A stretch of 64,000 nt of DNA from Dyadobacter sp. CY261 (lineage in GTDB: Bacteria > Bacteroidota > Bacteroidia > Cytophagales > Spirosomataceae), in contig NZ_JAKCPW010000016.1 of assembly GCF_021440085.1 (NCBI RefSeq), forward strand, positions 1 to 64,000, read 5' to 3'. The number at the start of each line of letters is the position of its first letter. Position 1 is the first letter of the stretch. The translations under genes and the position numbers were made by a program. The notes under the pieces are model-generated. The model had not been told where the DNA came from. It was given only the letters and a program-made list of their open reading frames with translations, and searched no databases. Shown here piece by piece: positions 33,480-42,524 of this stretch.

Positions 33480-33809
33480 ATGAAAAAGTCAAATATTTTC
33501 GCTTATATCGAGCTAGGCAAGCTTGTCGACGAGCTCAAAGTTGACCAATCCAAGTTAAGGCAAAAACTAAAATCGCAGTCGGCCTACTTTAACATTATTG
33601 AACCCAGGTATTTTTCGGACGGATTGGTCGGAGAATGGGAAGGCATTCTTGCTTTGGCCAAACAGAAAGGTGCCAGAGTGAACGAAGAAGGCCGTGTGGT
33701 GTCCAATGCTGTAAGCAACACGATCGACCAGCTTAGCGACAATGAGTGCCAATTGCTGGTCTCAAAAGTCCAGTCGATCTATGACTCAGTAAGGAAAGAG
33801 TTCCAATAA
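33480..33809 (+). CDS. Hypothetical protein, 109 residues
   Basis: A small soluble protein beginning MKKSNIFAYIELGKLVDELKVDQSKLRQKLKSQ. It is mostly helical, with no membrane segment or signal peptide, and I do not recognise a family. Its composition and codon use are like those of its neighbours. The start at 33480 (ATG) follows the frame's first plausible Met; an earlier ATG at 33441 adds 13 residues. It stands alone between two terminators. Confidence 0.5.
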   Translation: MKKSNIFAYIELGKLVDELKVDQSKLRQKLKSQSAYFNIIEPRYFSDGLVGEWEGILALAKQKGARVNEEGRVVSNAVSNTIDQLSDNECQLLVSKVQSIYDSVRKEFQ

Positions 33810-33814
33810 AGGAA

Positions 33815-33849
33815 GGCCCTGCAATGGCTCTCTTGCGCTATGCAGGGCC
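33815..33849. terminator. Hairpin between convergent genes
   Basis: GGCCCTGCA (33815-33823) and TGCAGGGCC (33841-33849) form a nine-base stem with a 17-base loop, between the stops of the 109-residue protein and metG. It lacks a long T-run, so it may work mainly as a block. Confidence 0.55.
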
Positions 33850-33861
33850 CGGTGGGCGAGT

Positions 33862-35937
33862 TTAATTGACGGTTCCTCCATTCCAGACATCTTTGCCTGG
33901 CTGCACAAACGCAAGGCCGCCGTCGCGGTCTTCGGCCATCAGGATCATTCCGTGGCTTTCCATTCCCATCATCTTTCTTGGCGCGAGGTTGGCGAGGTAC
34001 AATACTTTTTTGCCGATCACGTCCTCTGCTTTAAAATGCTCCGAGATGCCGCTCAGAACAGTACGTTGCTCAGCGCCAATATCGATCAGCAATTTCAGCA
34101 GTTTCTTGCTTTTGGGAACATTTTCGGCTTCGAGGATAGTAGCAACCCTAATATCCATTTTGGCGAAATCATCATATTGTATTTCGGATTTCACAGGAGC
34201 AACTGTTTTTCCATCGAGTTCATTGCGGCGTTTCGCGTCGTGCAGTTTTTGGACCTGTTTTTCGATAGTCTGATCTTCTATTTTCTCAAACAACAGTTTT
34301 CCTTCCGAAACAAGCTGTCCGGGTACGAGCAAATCAGCATTGCCGGCGTCTTGCCAGTTTTTACCGGTCAGACCCAATTGTTCCTGGATTTTGGCAGAGG
34401 TAAATGGAAGTACTGGTTCTGAAACGATGGAAAGCGTCGCGGAAATCTGTAATGCGACGTTGAGGATCGTGTTAACGCGCGCCGGGTCGGTTTTGATCGC
34501 GTGCCATGGCTGTGTGTCGGCCAGGTATTTGTTTCCGGTTCTCGCGAGGTCCATAATCAGGGACAATGCTTCACGGAAACGATAATTTTCCATGGATTCG
34601 GCAATCCTTCCGGGGAAAGCAGCCAGTTCAGTGAGCGCCGCATGGTCAATATCTTGCAATTCACCTCTTAGAGGTACTTTACCTTCGCAAAACTTCTGTG
34701 TAAGCACCACGGCGCGGTTGATGAAATTTCCGTAAATGCCTACAAGCTCGCTGTTGTTGCGGGTCTGGAAATCTTTCCACGTGAATTCGCTGTCCTTGGT
34801 TTCGGGCGCGTTCGCGGTAAGCACGTAACGCAAAACATCCTGCTTGTCGGGCAGTTCTTCTAGGTATTCATGCAACCACACCGCCCAGTTGCGGGATGTC
34901 GATATTTTATCGCCTTCGAGGTTCATGAACTCGTTAGCGGGCACATTATCCGCGAGGATGTAATTTCCTTCGGCCATCAGCATCGCGGGGAAGATGATAC
35001 AATGGAAAACAATATTGTCTTTTCCTATAAAATGGACAAGCTTGGTTTCACCCTCAGAAGCGTCTTTGGCGGGTTGCCACCATTTCTGCCAGCCTTCCTC
35101 ATTGCCGTTTTTCTGGATCAACCAGTCCTTAGTCGCCGAAATATAACCGATCGGCGCTTCGAACCAGACGTACAATACCTTGCCGTCGGTGTCTTCCACA
35201 GGCACCTTAATGCCCCAATCGAGGTCGCGGGTCATAGCGCGGGGTTTGAGGCCATCTTTCAACCACGATTGACATTGTCCGAAAACGTTGGTTTTCCATT
35301 CAGGGTGGCCATTGACGTACGCCTCGATATCCGGCTGCATTTTGTCAAGCGGGAGATACCAGTTCTTGGTCGCTTTCAGGACAGGCTTTGCCCCTGATAA
35401 TGTCGAGCGCGGGTCTTTCAATTCGAGAGGGCTCAAAGTGGACCCGCAACGCTCGCATTGGTCCCCGTATGCATTCGGGTTTGCGCAAACCGGGCAGGTG
35501 CCGACGATGTAACGGTCGGCTAAGAACTGCTGTGCGGTTTCGTCGTAATACTGCTCGGTGATTTCTTCGATAAACACCTTTTTATCATACAAATCCCTAA
35601 AAATCTCGCGGGATGTTTCGTGATGTATCGGCTTACTCGTCCTTGAATAAATATCGAATGAAATACCCAGGGACTTGAATGACGTGTCGATCTGCTCGTA
35701 GTATTTGTCGACCACCTGTTGCGGCGTCAGGCCTTCCTTTTTGGCGCGGATAGTGATAGGGACACCATGCTCGTCGGTGCCGCTGATAAATGCCACCTCC
35801 TTGCCAGAGGAGCGCAAATAGCGAACATATATATCCGCAGGGACATAACAACCCGCTAAATGGCCGATGTGGATCGGTCCGTTGGCGTAGATCAGCGCGG
35901 CAGTAACGGTATATCTTTTGGGATTTGAAATCGGCAT
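33862..35937 (-). CDS. metG: Methionine--tRNA ligase with C-terminal tRNA-binding domain
   Basis: A 691-residue methionyl-tRNA synthetase. The class I signature is YANGPIHIGHLAG; a four-Cys zinc knuckle lies in CPVCANPNAYGDQCERCGS; the KMSKS-like loop is DKISTSRNW. The C-terminal part is an EMAP/Trbp111-like domain (YDDFAKMDIRVATILEAENVPKSKKLLKLLIDIG) that helps dimerisation and tRNA binding. Length matches other Bacteroidota. It begins at 35937 and is divergent from the epimerase gene. Confidence 0.97.
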   Translation of the reverse strand: MPISNPKRYTVTAALIYANGPIHIGHLAGCYVPADIYVRYLRSSGKEVAFISGTDEHGVPITIRAKKEGLTPQQVVDKYYEQIDTSFKSLGISFDIYSRTSKPIHHETSREIFRDLYDKKVFIEEITEQYYDETAQQFLADRYIVGTCPVCANPNAYGDQCERCGSTLSPLELKDPRSTLSGAKPVLKATKNWYLPLDKMQPDIEAYVNGHPEWKTNVFGQCQSWLKDGLKPRAMTRDLDWGIKVPVEDTDGKVLYVWFEAPIGYISATKDWLIQKNGNEEGWQKWWQPAKDASEGETKLVHFIGKDNIVFHCIIFPAMLMAEGNYILADNVPANEFMNLEGDKISTSRNWAVWLHEYLEELPDKQDVLRYVLTANAPETKDSEFTWKDFQTRNNSELVGIYGNFINRAVVLTQKFCEGKVPLRGELQDIDHAALTELAAFPGRIAESMENYRFREALSLIMDLARTGNKYLADTQPWHAIKTDPARVNTILNVALQISATLSIVSEPVLPFTSAKIQEQLGLTGKNWQDAGNADLLVPGQLVSEGKLLFEKIEDQTIEKQVQKLHDAKRRNELDGKTVAPVKSEIQYDDFAKMDIRVATILEAENVPKSKKLLKLLIDIGAEQRTVLSGISEHFKAEDVIGKKVLYLANLAPRKMMGMESHGMILMAEDRDGGLAFVQPGKDVWNGGTVN

Positions 35938-36087
35938 TTGAATTCAGGGATTTGAATATGGTTCAATCGTTGGAGCGTAACGGCCCCCCGGTACGGCCGG
36001 AGTGTAAAATTAGTAAAAAGGCTTGCAATGGTGTGACAAACTACTTTTTTACTACGAACTTTGACCCAAACAATTTGTTCCACTTAC

Positions 36088-37086
36088 ATGAAAGTTCTCA
36101 TTACAGGTGCGACGGGTTTGGTAGGCAGTGCAGTAGCCCTTAAATTCCTGTCGGAAAATCATGAAGTGTTTGCCTTAGTACGACCGGGCGCGGATAAGCG
36201 CCTGCTCGCCGCTGAACATCCGAAGCTGAGTTGGGTGGAAGGTGATATCCTGGATATTCTATCGCTCGAGAAAGCGATTGAGCAGGTGGATTGTGTGGTT
36301 CACACCGCAGCAGTGGTGTCGTTCGTGCCACGCGACCGGAAAATGATGTATAAGGTAAATGCGGAAGGTACGGCGAACGTCGTGAACGTCTGCCTTAAAT
36401 ACCGGGGCCGAAAATTGGTGCATGTGAGCAGTATTGCTGCCATCGGTCGTCCCGACCCACGCAAGCAGGCAGCAGAAGCAGCAGTGGTACTGAACGAGGA
36501 CCAGCGTTGGGAAGATTCTCCCGAAAATTCAGAATATGCCAAAACGAAACATTTGGCAGAGCTGGAAGTGTGGCGTGGCATTGCCGAGGGCCTCAACGCT
36601 GTTATCGTGAACCCTACGTTAGTACTCGGCGAGGGCGACTGGGAGAAGAGCAGCACGCAGATTTTTAAGTACGTATATAGAGAAAAGCCTTTTTATACCG
36701 GTGGTATCGCCAATGTAGTGGATGTAAAGGATGTGGCGGAAATCGTATACCGTTTAGCCGGCTCCGAAATTGCCGGCGAGCGTTTCTTGTTGAATGCAGG
36801 GAGCATTTCCTATCATAATTTGTTCAATATGATAGCGGACAAGATGGGCCGGAAAAGACCTTCTTTCAAGGTTGGGCCGGGATTGGCGGGAGTGATCTGG
36901 CGCATTGAGGCCGTACGGACCTGGTTACTGGGTACAAAGCCGTTGATAACGAAGGAAACGGCACAATCGGCTGCGCGCAAGATCACTTACGACAATGCAA
37001 AAATTAGAAACGCATTAGATTTTCAATTTCAGTCTGTTGAGGAAACGGTGTCGCGCATTAGTGAAAGTTTGCTCGGGAGGATTTGA
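36088..37086 (+). CDS. NAD-dependent epimerase/dehydratase family protein
   Basis: A 332-residue extended short-chain dehydrogenase. The N-terminal nucleotide-binding motif is MKVLITGATGLVGSAVALKF (G-x-x-G-x-x-G); the active site is Y-x-x-x-K in EYAKTKHLAE, with the Ser in VHVSSIAAIG; VNPTLVLGEGDW is typical of the DFR/3-beta-HSD-like subgroup. The substrate is unknown. The start at 36088 is supported by the glycine motif beginning at once. It lies ahead of a TPR protein by 76 bases. Confidence 0.88.
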   Translation: MKVLITGATGLVGSAVALKFLSENHEVFALVRPGADKRLLAAEHPKLSWVEGDILDILSLEKAIEQVDCVVHTAAVVSFVPRDRKMMYKVNAEGTANVVNVCLKYRGRKLVHVSSIAAIGRPDPRKQAAEAAVVLNEDQRWEDSPENSEYAKTKHLAELEVWRGIAEGLNAVIVNPTLVLGEGDWEKSSTQIFKYVYREKPFYTGGIANVVDVKDVAEIVYRLAGSEIAGERFLLNAGSISYHNLFNMIADKMGRKRPSFKVGPGLAGVIWRIEAVRTWLLGTKPLITKETAQSAARKITYDNAKIRNALDFQFQSVEETVSRISESLLGRI

Positions 37087-37162
37087 AATCCGGGGAATTA
37101 TTTTATAACTTTCTTTCATTAATAGTGGTGCGTTTGCCCTCGATTCTAACCTAGCGGTTCGT

Positions 37163-38569
37163 ATGATGGAGAAAAATTTCGGTGAAAGGAAGGATTATAT
37201 GAAGGAGACACTACTCAGGTTCGAGAGAATGCTGAAAACCAGCGAGCCGGTGTTTTTTGATTTGGATACTTACGAAAAGGTTACAGTACATTACATTGAA
37301 AGGGGCGATTGGGAGAAGGCTTTCAAAGCTTGTGAGATGGGGCTTTCGGATTACCCTTATTCGCTCGACCTGCTGCTAAGCATGGTGCAGCTGCACGCCA
37401 ATCGCGGCGAGCACGAATTGGCCCTCGAAATACTCGAACGCGCCTCGCTCTTCCACCCCGGCGATATTGAAATTTCTTTCATGCAAGTGGCAGTAGCTAA
37501 TATGATGGGAGAATATGAAGAGGCGATCGAAATTCTAGAAAATTTGCTCAACAGGGTAGAAGACCGGGATGAGATCTATTTCCAGATCGGCCAGACCTAC
37601 CAGAACTGGGGTAAATACGAAGACGCGATCAAATACTATAAACGGTCGCTTCGCAACAATCTGAACAATGAAAATGCGCTTTACGAATTAGCCCACTGCC
37701 TGGATCTGGTAGGTCAGCTGGAAAGCCATTTGGGATATTATAATGAACTCGTCGACCGTGACCCGTTTTCGCATCATGCCTGGTACAATCTCGGCATCGC
37801 ATTTAGCAAGCTGGAACGGCACGAGGATGCTGTGCATGCCTATGAATATGCGACGCTGATCAAGGATGATTTCGCTTCGGCATTTTTCCAGTTGGGTAAT
37901 TCTTACATGAACCTGGAAAAGTACGAAGATGCCAAAGTGCAATATCTGCGGGCCATCGAGCTCGAAGGCGACCAGCCGGAAACCTGTTGCTGTCTGGGTA
38001 CTTGTTATGAGAAGCTCGGCGAGTTTGAAACGGCAATCAAATATTACCGGCAGACCGTTAAGTTGGATAGTCAGTGGGATGATGGCTGGTATGGGCTCGG
38101 AATCTGTTTCAGTGAGCTAGGACGCTGGTATGAAGCAGTTGGTTTCCTGAGAAAGGCAATTCAGATCACAGAATTAAACCCCGATTACTGGCTGGCATTA
38201 GCGGAAACAGAATTTAAAGTTGGTAATGTGGTGTCAGCATTTGAAGCGTTTGAAAAAGCAGCTGAAATTGAGCCATCGAACCCTGATATCTGGCTGAAAT
38301 GGTCTTATGTGCTATTTGAGCAAGGAAATTACGCTCGTGCTTGTGACCTTTTGCAGGCAGCGATCGATGAAATGGCCGAAGAAGCGGATCTGTATTATCG
38401 AATGGCTGTATATCAAATCCATGCCGGGCAATACCGGGAAGCATTAGTAAACCTTGAAATCGGCTTGACGCTCGACTACGACGGTCACGAACAGCTTTTT
38501 GACTTTTTCCCTGATCTTGAAAAACAAAAAGCATTGTACCGCATTATCGAACAATACCGTGAAAAGTGA
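37163..38569 (+). CDS. Tetratricopeptide repeat protein
   Basis: A 468-residue soluble protein made almost wholly of TPR-like helical pairs, about ten, with pieces such as EIYFQIGQTYQNWGKYEDAIKYYKRSL, HAWYNLGIAFSKLERHEDAVHAYEYA and DGWYGLGICFSELGRWYEAVGFLRKAI. No signal peptide is evident. TPR scaffolds bind other proteins; the partner is unknown. Its TGA stop directly abuts the stop of the convergent glycosyltransferase gene. Confidence 0.88.
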   Translation: MMEKNFGERKDYMKETLLRFERMLKTSEPVFFDLDTYEKVTVHYIERGDWEKAFKACEMGLSDYPYSLDLLLSMVQLHANRGEHELALEILERASLFHPGDIEISFMQVAVANMMGEYEEAIEILENLLNRVEDRDEIYFQIGQTYQNWGKYEDAIKYYKRSLRNNLNNENALYELAHCLDLVGQLESHLGYYNELVDRDPFSHHAWYNLGIAFSKLERHEDAVHAYEYATLIKDDFASAFFQLGNSYMNLEKYEDAKVQYLRAIELEGDQPETCCCLGTCYEKLGEFETAIKYYRQTVKLDSQWDDGWYGLGICFSELGRWYEAVGFLRKAIQITELNPDYWLALAETEFKVGNVVSAFEAFEKAAEIEPSNPDIWLKWSYVLFEQGNYARACDLLQAAIDEMAEEADLYYRMAVYQIHAGQYREALVNLEIGLTLDYDGHEQLFDFFPDLEKQKALYRIIEQYREK

Positions 38570-39688
38570 TTAAATAAGGCTTTTATAAAGCTGAACCAGT
38601 TGACCGGCAATCTGTTTTCCTGAAAATTGTTGAACATGTAACCTGCCAGCTTCCGATAACGCATTCCGAAGAGGAACATCAGTGACCAGCTTTTGCAGCT
38701 GTTCGCTGATGTTTTCTGTTTGATAGGGGTCTGCATAAAGGCCGCCGGGCCCGCCGGCCTCTTCCAGGCATGAACCCTTTGCTGCCAGCACGGGGGTACC
38801 GCTATGCAATGCTTCCACGATCGGGATACCGAAACCTTCGTAAATAGATATGTAAGCAAATACCTCGGCCGACTGGTATAATGCGGGCAAATCGGTTGTC
38901 GATACATTATGCAGCAACTTCACCCGATTTTCCAGCTTTAAACGACTGGCAGTTTCCGTGATTTTCTTCGCATAGGCGGTTAGTTTTCCCACCAATACTA
39001 ACGTAAAATCATGGTTTTCAAGCTGCGAGAATGCTTCTACCAGTCTGTGTTGATTTTTACGCTCTTCTAACGTGCCCACACAAAGGACAAACGGCCCGGT
39101 AATGCCGTTTTTAGCACAAACTCGTGTCTTTTCCTCGGCTGTAACCAGCTTTTGAAATACCGGATTGCAATCCTGATAAATGACCTTGATCTTAGAGTCA
39201 TCCACACGATATAGCTCGATCAAATCACGCCGCGTCTGGTCACTGACTGCCACTACGGAATCGGCCCGATTGCAGGCAGATTTGAACTTGTGCCGGTAAA
39301 TGGCGCGATCGATGGGTTTGAAGAGATGGGGCAAGCGTTCAAAAATAAGGTCGTGGATGGTAACGACCGATCGGATTCCTGCTTGCTCCAATCCTTGCGG
39401 AATTTCATTGCTCAGGCCGTGATACAGATCGACGTTTTCTTCCCGGAGTTGTCTGGTAATGCGGGCGTAGCGCCAGTAGGCGGAAAGCTTTTGATCAACA
39501 AAATTTTGCGGGTAATGTATTGATCCGGTAGGGAATCCATCGAAAAGGTTTCGGTTGTTTTTAGGCGTGAAAGCCAGATATTCGTGGCCGGGCCCGTGCT
39601 CTATTAAAGCATCCAGCACGAAGCGGCTGTAATTTCCTAGACCTGTTTTATTGGCAAACGCTCTTTTGGCGTCAAATCCGATGCGCAT
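38570..39688 (-). CDS. Glycosyltransferase family 4/1 protein
   Basis: A 372-residue GT-B glycosyltransferase. It begins MRIGFDAKRAFANKTGLGNYSRFVLDAL (family-4-type start), and the C-terminal half holds GPFVLCVGTLEERKNQHRLVEAF and the donor-binding AYISIYEGFGIPIVEALHSGTPVLA with the conserved E-x(7)-E pattern. It transfers a sugar from a nucleotide or lipid donor, probably in cell-envelope polysaccharide synthesis. The start at 39688 was chosen since MRIGFDAKR matches family starts. It converges on the TPR gene with no gap. Confidence 0.9.
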   Translation of the reverse strand: MRIGFDAKRAFANKTGLGNYSRFVLDALIEHGPGHEYLAFTPKNNRNLFDGFPTGSIHYPQNFVDQKLSAYWRYARITRQLREENVDLYHGLSNEIPQGLEQAGIRSVVTIHDLIFERLPHLFKPIDRAIYRHKFKSACNRADSVVAVSDQTRRDLIELYRVDDSKIKVIYQDCNPVFQKLVTAEEKTRVCAKNGITGPFVLCVGTLEERKNQHRLVEAFSQLENHDFTLVLVGKLTAYAKKITETASRLKLENRVKLLHNVSTTDLPALYQSAEVFAYISIYEGFGIPIVEALHSGTPVLAAKGSCLEEAGGPGGLYADPYQTENISEQLQKLVTDVPLRNALSEAGRLHVQQFSGKQIAGQLVQLYKSLI

Positions 39689-39778
39689 AACGTGGGACTG
39701 CAAGGGTTTACGGGCAAAAGTCCGTATTTTTGCGCATACCACCGAAAATTATTGGTGGCTATTTTGTGTTTAAAAGGA

Positions 39779-41071
39779 ATGAAGAGAAACAATGTCCGCA
39801 AACGGGGCAACCCCAAAGCAACCTCCCTTTCAACCGCCGAAGAATATCAGACACATACGCTGGCCAATGGGATCCGCATTGCTCACAAGCAGGTACCTTA
39901 CACGCAGATAGCGCACTGTGGCATTATGCTGGATATAGGCAGCCGCGATGAATTGCAGCACCAGCAAGGCCTCGCGCACTTTTGGGAGCACATGGCATTT
40001 AAAGGGACCGAGAAAAGAAGTTCCTACCATGTTATCAACCGGCTTGAAAACGTTGGGGGCGAGCTGAATGCCTATACTACCAAAGAGAAAATCTGCTTCC
40101 ACGCCTCGGTACTCGACGACCATTTCGACAAAGCGATGGATCTGCTCGCAGATATTACTTTTCATTCGGTATTTCCCGACAAACAGATTGAGCGGGAGCG
40201 GAATGTGATCCTGGAAGAAATGTCAATGTATGTTGATTCTCCGGAGGATGCTATTCAGGATGATTTTGACCAGCTTATTTTTCCTGATCATTCCCTTGGT
40301 AACAATATCCTGGGAACAGCCGAAACGGTCAATTCATTTGGCAGGGAGCAATTGTATGAGTTTATTAACCACAATATAGACACCGAACGCATTGTGGTGT
40401 CGTCGGTAAGCCGGTTGCCATTTTCGAAGGTTATCCGTATTGCCGAGAAATACCTGGGAACGGTGCCACACAAGAAAACCAGCCGGGAGCGGAATGCGCC
40501 GATCATTTATATACCTGTTCACCAGGAGCGCGAGCGGCAGATCCAGCAGGCGCAATGCGCAATGGGTCAGCCGGCTTATTCATTAGTCGATGAGCGCCGT
40601 TTACCGTTTTTCATGCTCGTAAACTTGCTCGGGGGGCCGGGAATGAATTCAAGATTCAATCTTTCGTTGCGGGAGAAATACGGATTTGTGTATTCAATCG
40701 AAGCTAATTACACGCCTTACCTCGACACTGGTTTTATGGGGATATTCTTTGGAACCGAGAAAAAGCAGCTTAACAAAAGCATTGCATTGATCCACAAGGA
40801 ACTGAAGCGAATACGGGAAGTGCCTTTGTCGACATTGCAATTACACCAGACCAAGGTGCAGCTTATGGGCCAGCTCGCGATGTCGGAAGAAAGCAATATG
40901 AGTTTTATGCTCATGATGGCCAAAAGCATCCTCGACACCGGGAAGGTCGATTCTCTGCCTGAAATCTTTGCCGAAATCGAGCAAATTACCGCCGCAGAGT
41001 TGCAGGGAATCGCGATAGAGCTCTTCAACGAGCAGAATTTCAGTTACCTCACATTCCTGCCGGAAGAGTAA
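39779..41071 (+). CDS. M16 family zinc peptidase (first of two)
   Basis: A 430-residue M16-type metalloprotease (pitrilysin/PqqL/processing-peptidase group). The inverted zinc motif is H67-F-W-E-H71 and the third ligand lies in RERNVILEEMSMY. The C-terminal half has the inactive M16 domain with GGPGMNSRFNLSLREKYGFVYSIEANY. No signal peptide is seen, so it is cytoplasmic. It faces a second M16 gene (41145-42386) of different sequence; the two may work together as in two-subunit M16 enzymes, but both keep the zinc motif, unlike alpha/beta pairs. Confidence 0.9.
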   Translation: MKRNNVRKRGNPKATSLSTAEEYQTHTLANGIRIAHKQVPYTQIAHCGIMLDIGSRDELQHQQGLAHFWEHMAFKGTEKRSSYHVINRLENVGGELNAYTTKEKICFHASVLDDHFDKAMDLLADITFHSVFPDKQIERERNVILEEMSMYVDSPEDAIQDDFDQLIFPDHSLGNNILGTAETVNSFGREQLYEFINHNIDTERIVVSSVSRLPFSKVIRIAEKYLGTVPHKKTSRERNAPIIYIPVHQERERQIQQAQCAMGQPAYSLVDERRLPFFMLVNLLGGPGMNSRFNLSLREKYGFVYSIEANYTPYLDTGFMGIFFGTEKKQLNKSIALIHKELKRIREVPLSTLQLHQTKVQLMGQLAMSEESNMSFMLMMAKSILDTGKVDSLPEIFAEIEQITAAELQGIAIELFNEQNFSYLTFLPEE

Positions 41072-41092
41072 GTTTTTTTAACAGATATAAAG

Positions 41093-41130
41093 AATCGCTC
41101 TGTCGGTAATGGTCCGGCAGGGCGATTTTT
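41093..41130. terminator. Bidirectional terminator between the M16 genes
   Basis: Arms 41093-41106 and 41114-41127 pair over 14 positions (two T-G pairs) around a seven-base loop, followed by T's on the plus strand. It sits between the stops of the two convergent peptidase genes. Confidence 0.8.
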
Positions 41131-41144
41131 GCTTTAAGGCTGAT

Positions 41145-42386
41145 TTATTTTCCTTCGGTCCTGTAATAGATCGTCGAGGCATTCTCAGGTCTGAGAATTG
41201 TCCGAGCTGCATGATGAATATCTTTCGGTGTGAGCGAGCGAATGATGTCTGCGTCAGCATTGGCCCATTCCACATTGCCTGCGTTCGCCGCAAATGCGAG
41301 GTTCATAGCCCTGTTGAGGAGTTCCACCTCTGAAAATGCCAGGGAGGCTTCCGATTGATTTTTCACTTTTGTCACTTCCTCTTCCGTCGCGCCGGATTCG
41401 GCCAATTCCTGTAAAACTTCGTTAACGGCCTGATCGGCTTCTTCCAATGTAACGCCGGGGTTGAGGTTACCTCTCACCATGATCAAGCCCGGATCCAGTG
41501 ACGAAATGATATTCGCACTGATGCTGTTGAACAATGCACGCTCTTTCAGCAGTTTCTGATACAAACGGGATGATTTGCCTCTTCCGAGAATGTCACTGAG
41601 CAGGTCTCCGGCATAAAAGCTTTCATCGTACCGGCCCGGCATGTGGAACGCCTTAATCAGCGAATTGAGCGGAACAGCAGCGGAAGTTTCCAGGTACCTT
41701 GCTTCTGTTTGTGACGGTTCTGTGGGGAGATCGCGGATATAAGCCGTACCAGCGGGAATATTGCCAAACCATTTCTCGGCCAATTCCTGTACTTTTTCAA
41801 ATGTTACAGCGCCTGCCACCACCATTACCGCATTATTGGGCCGGTAAAAGCGGAAAAAGAAATCCTGCACATCGTCCATCGTGGCGCGCTCGATGTGGCC
41901 GATGTCCTTTCCGATTGTCGCCCAGCGGTAGGGATGGGTTTTATAAGCAAGCGGTCGCAGTTTCAGCCACAAATCGCCGTAAGGTTGGTTGAGATATCTT
42001 TGTTTGAATTCTTCAATCACCACTTTACGCTGCACTTCAAGCACATTGGGATCGAAAGACAGGCTCAGCATCCGGTCCGATTCCAGCCAGAATGCAGTTT
42101 CTACGTTTTCAGCAGGTAATGTTATATAGTAATTGGTGATATCCGGGGAGGTGAAAGCATTGTTTTCACCGCCCACATTCTGTACCGGTATGTCGTAGCT
42201 CGGGATATTTTTGGAACCTCCAAACATCAGGTGCTCGAACAAATGCGCGAAACCGGTACGTTCTTCATCCTCATCCCGCGAGCCTACATTATAAAGGATA
42301 TTTACCGCAGCCATGGGTGTCGAGAAATCTTCGTGGACGAATACCCGAAGGCCGTTACCCAATGTAAACTGCTTATAGCGAATCAT
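41145..42386 (-). CDS. M16 family zinc peptidase (second of two)
   Basis: A 413-residue M16 peptidase with zinc motif H48-L-F-E-H52 (GFAHLFEHLMFGGS) and the third ligand in KVVIEEFKQRY. The C-terminal M16 domain includes SDILGRGKSSRLYQKLLKERALF. It starts without a signal peptide at MIRYKQFTLGNGL. Sequence similarity to the first M16 gene is low apart from motifs, so it is probably an old paralogue. Peptide turnover is the likely general role. Confidence 0.9.
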   Translation of the reverse strand: MIRYKQFTLGNGLRVFVHEDFSTPMAAVNILYNVGSRDEDEERTGFAHLFEHLMFGGSKNIPSYDIPVQNVGGENNAFTSPDITNYYITLPAENVETAFWLESDRMLSLSFDPNVLEVQRKVVIEEFKQRYLNQPYGDLWLKLRPLAYKTHPYRWATIGKDIGHIERATMDDVQDFFFRFYRPNNAVMVVAGAVTFEKVQELAEKWFGNIPAGTAYIRDLPTEPSQTEARYLETSAAVPLNSLIKAFHMPGRYDESFYAGDLLSDILGRGKSSRLYQKLLKERALFNSISANIISSLDPGLIMVRGNLNPGVTLEEADQAVNEVLQELAESGATEEEVTKVKNQSEASLAFSEVELLNRAMNLAFAANAGNVEWANADADIIRSLTPKDIHHAARTILRPENASTIYYRTEGK

Positions 42387-42524
42387 ATGATCAAAAAAGG
42401 AAGTTGAATGTGTACTTTTTAGCCAAAATAAAACCGGTGACCGAAACCACCGGATTCAATTATGGGTTATAAACAAAGCTACTGTTCAGCTGGGACACCA
42501 CCAAACCAATTTGAGTCGAAAGCC

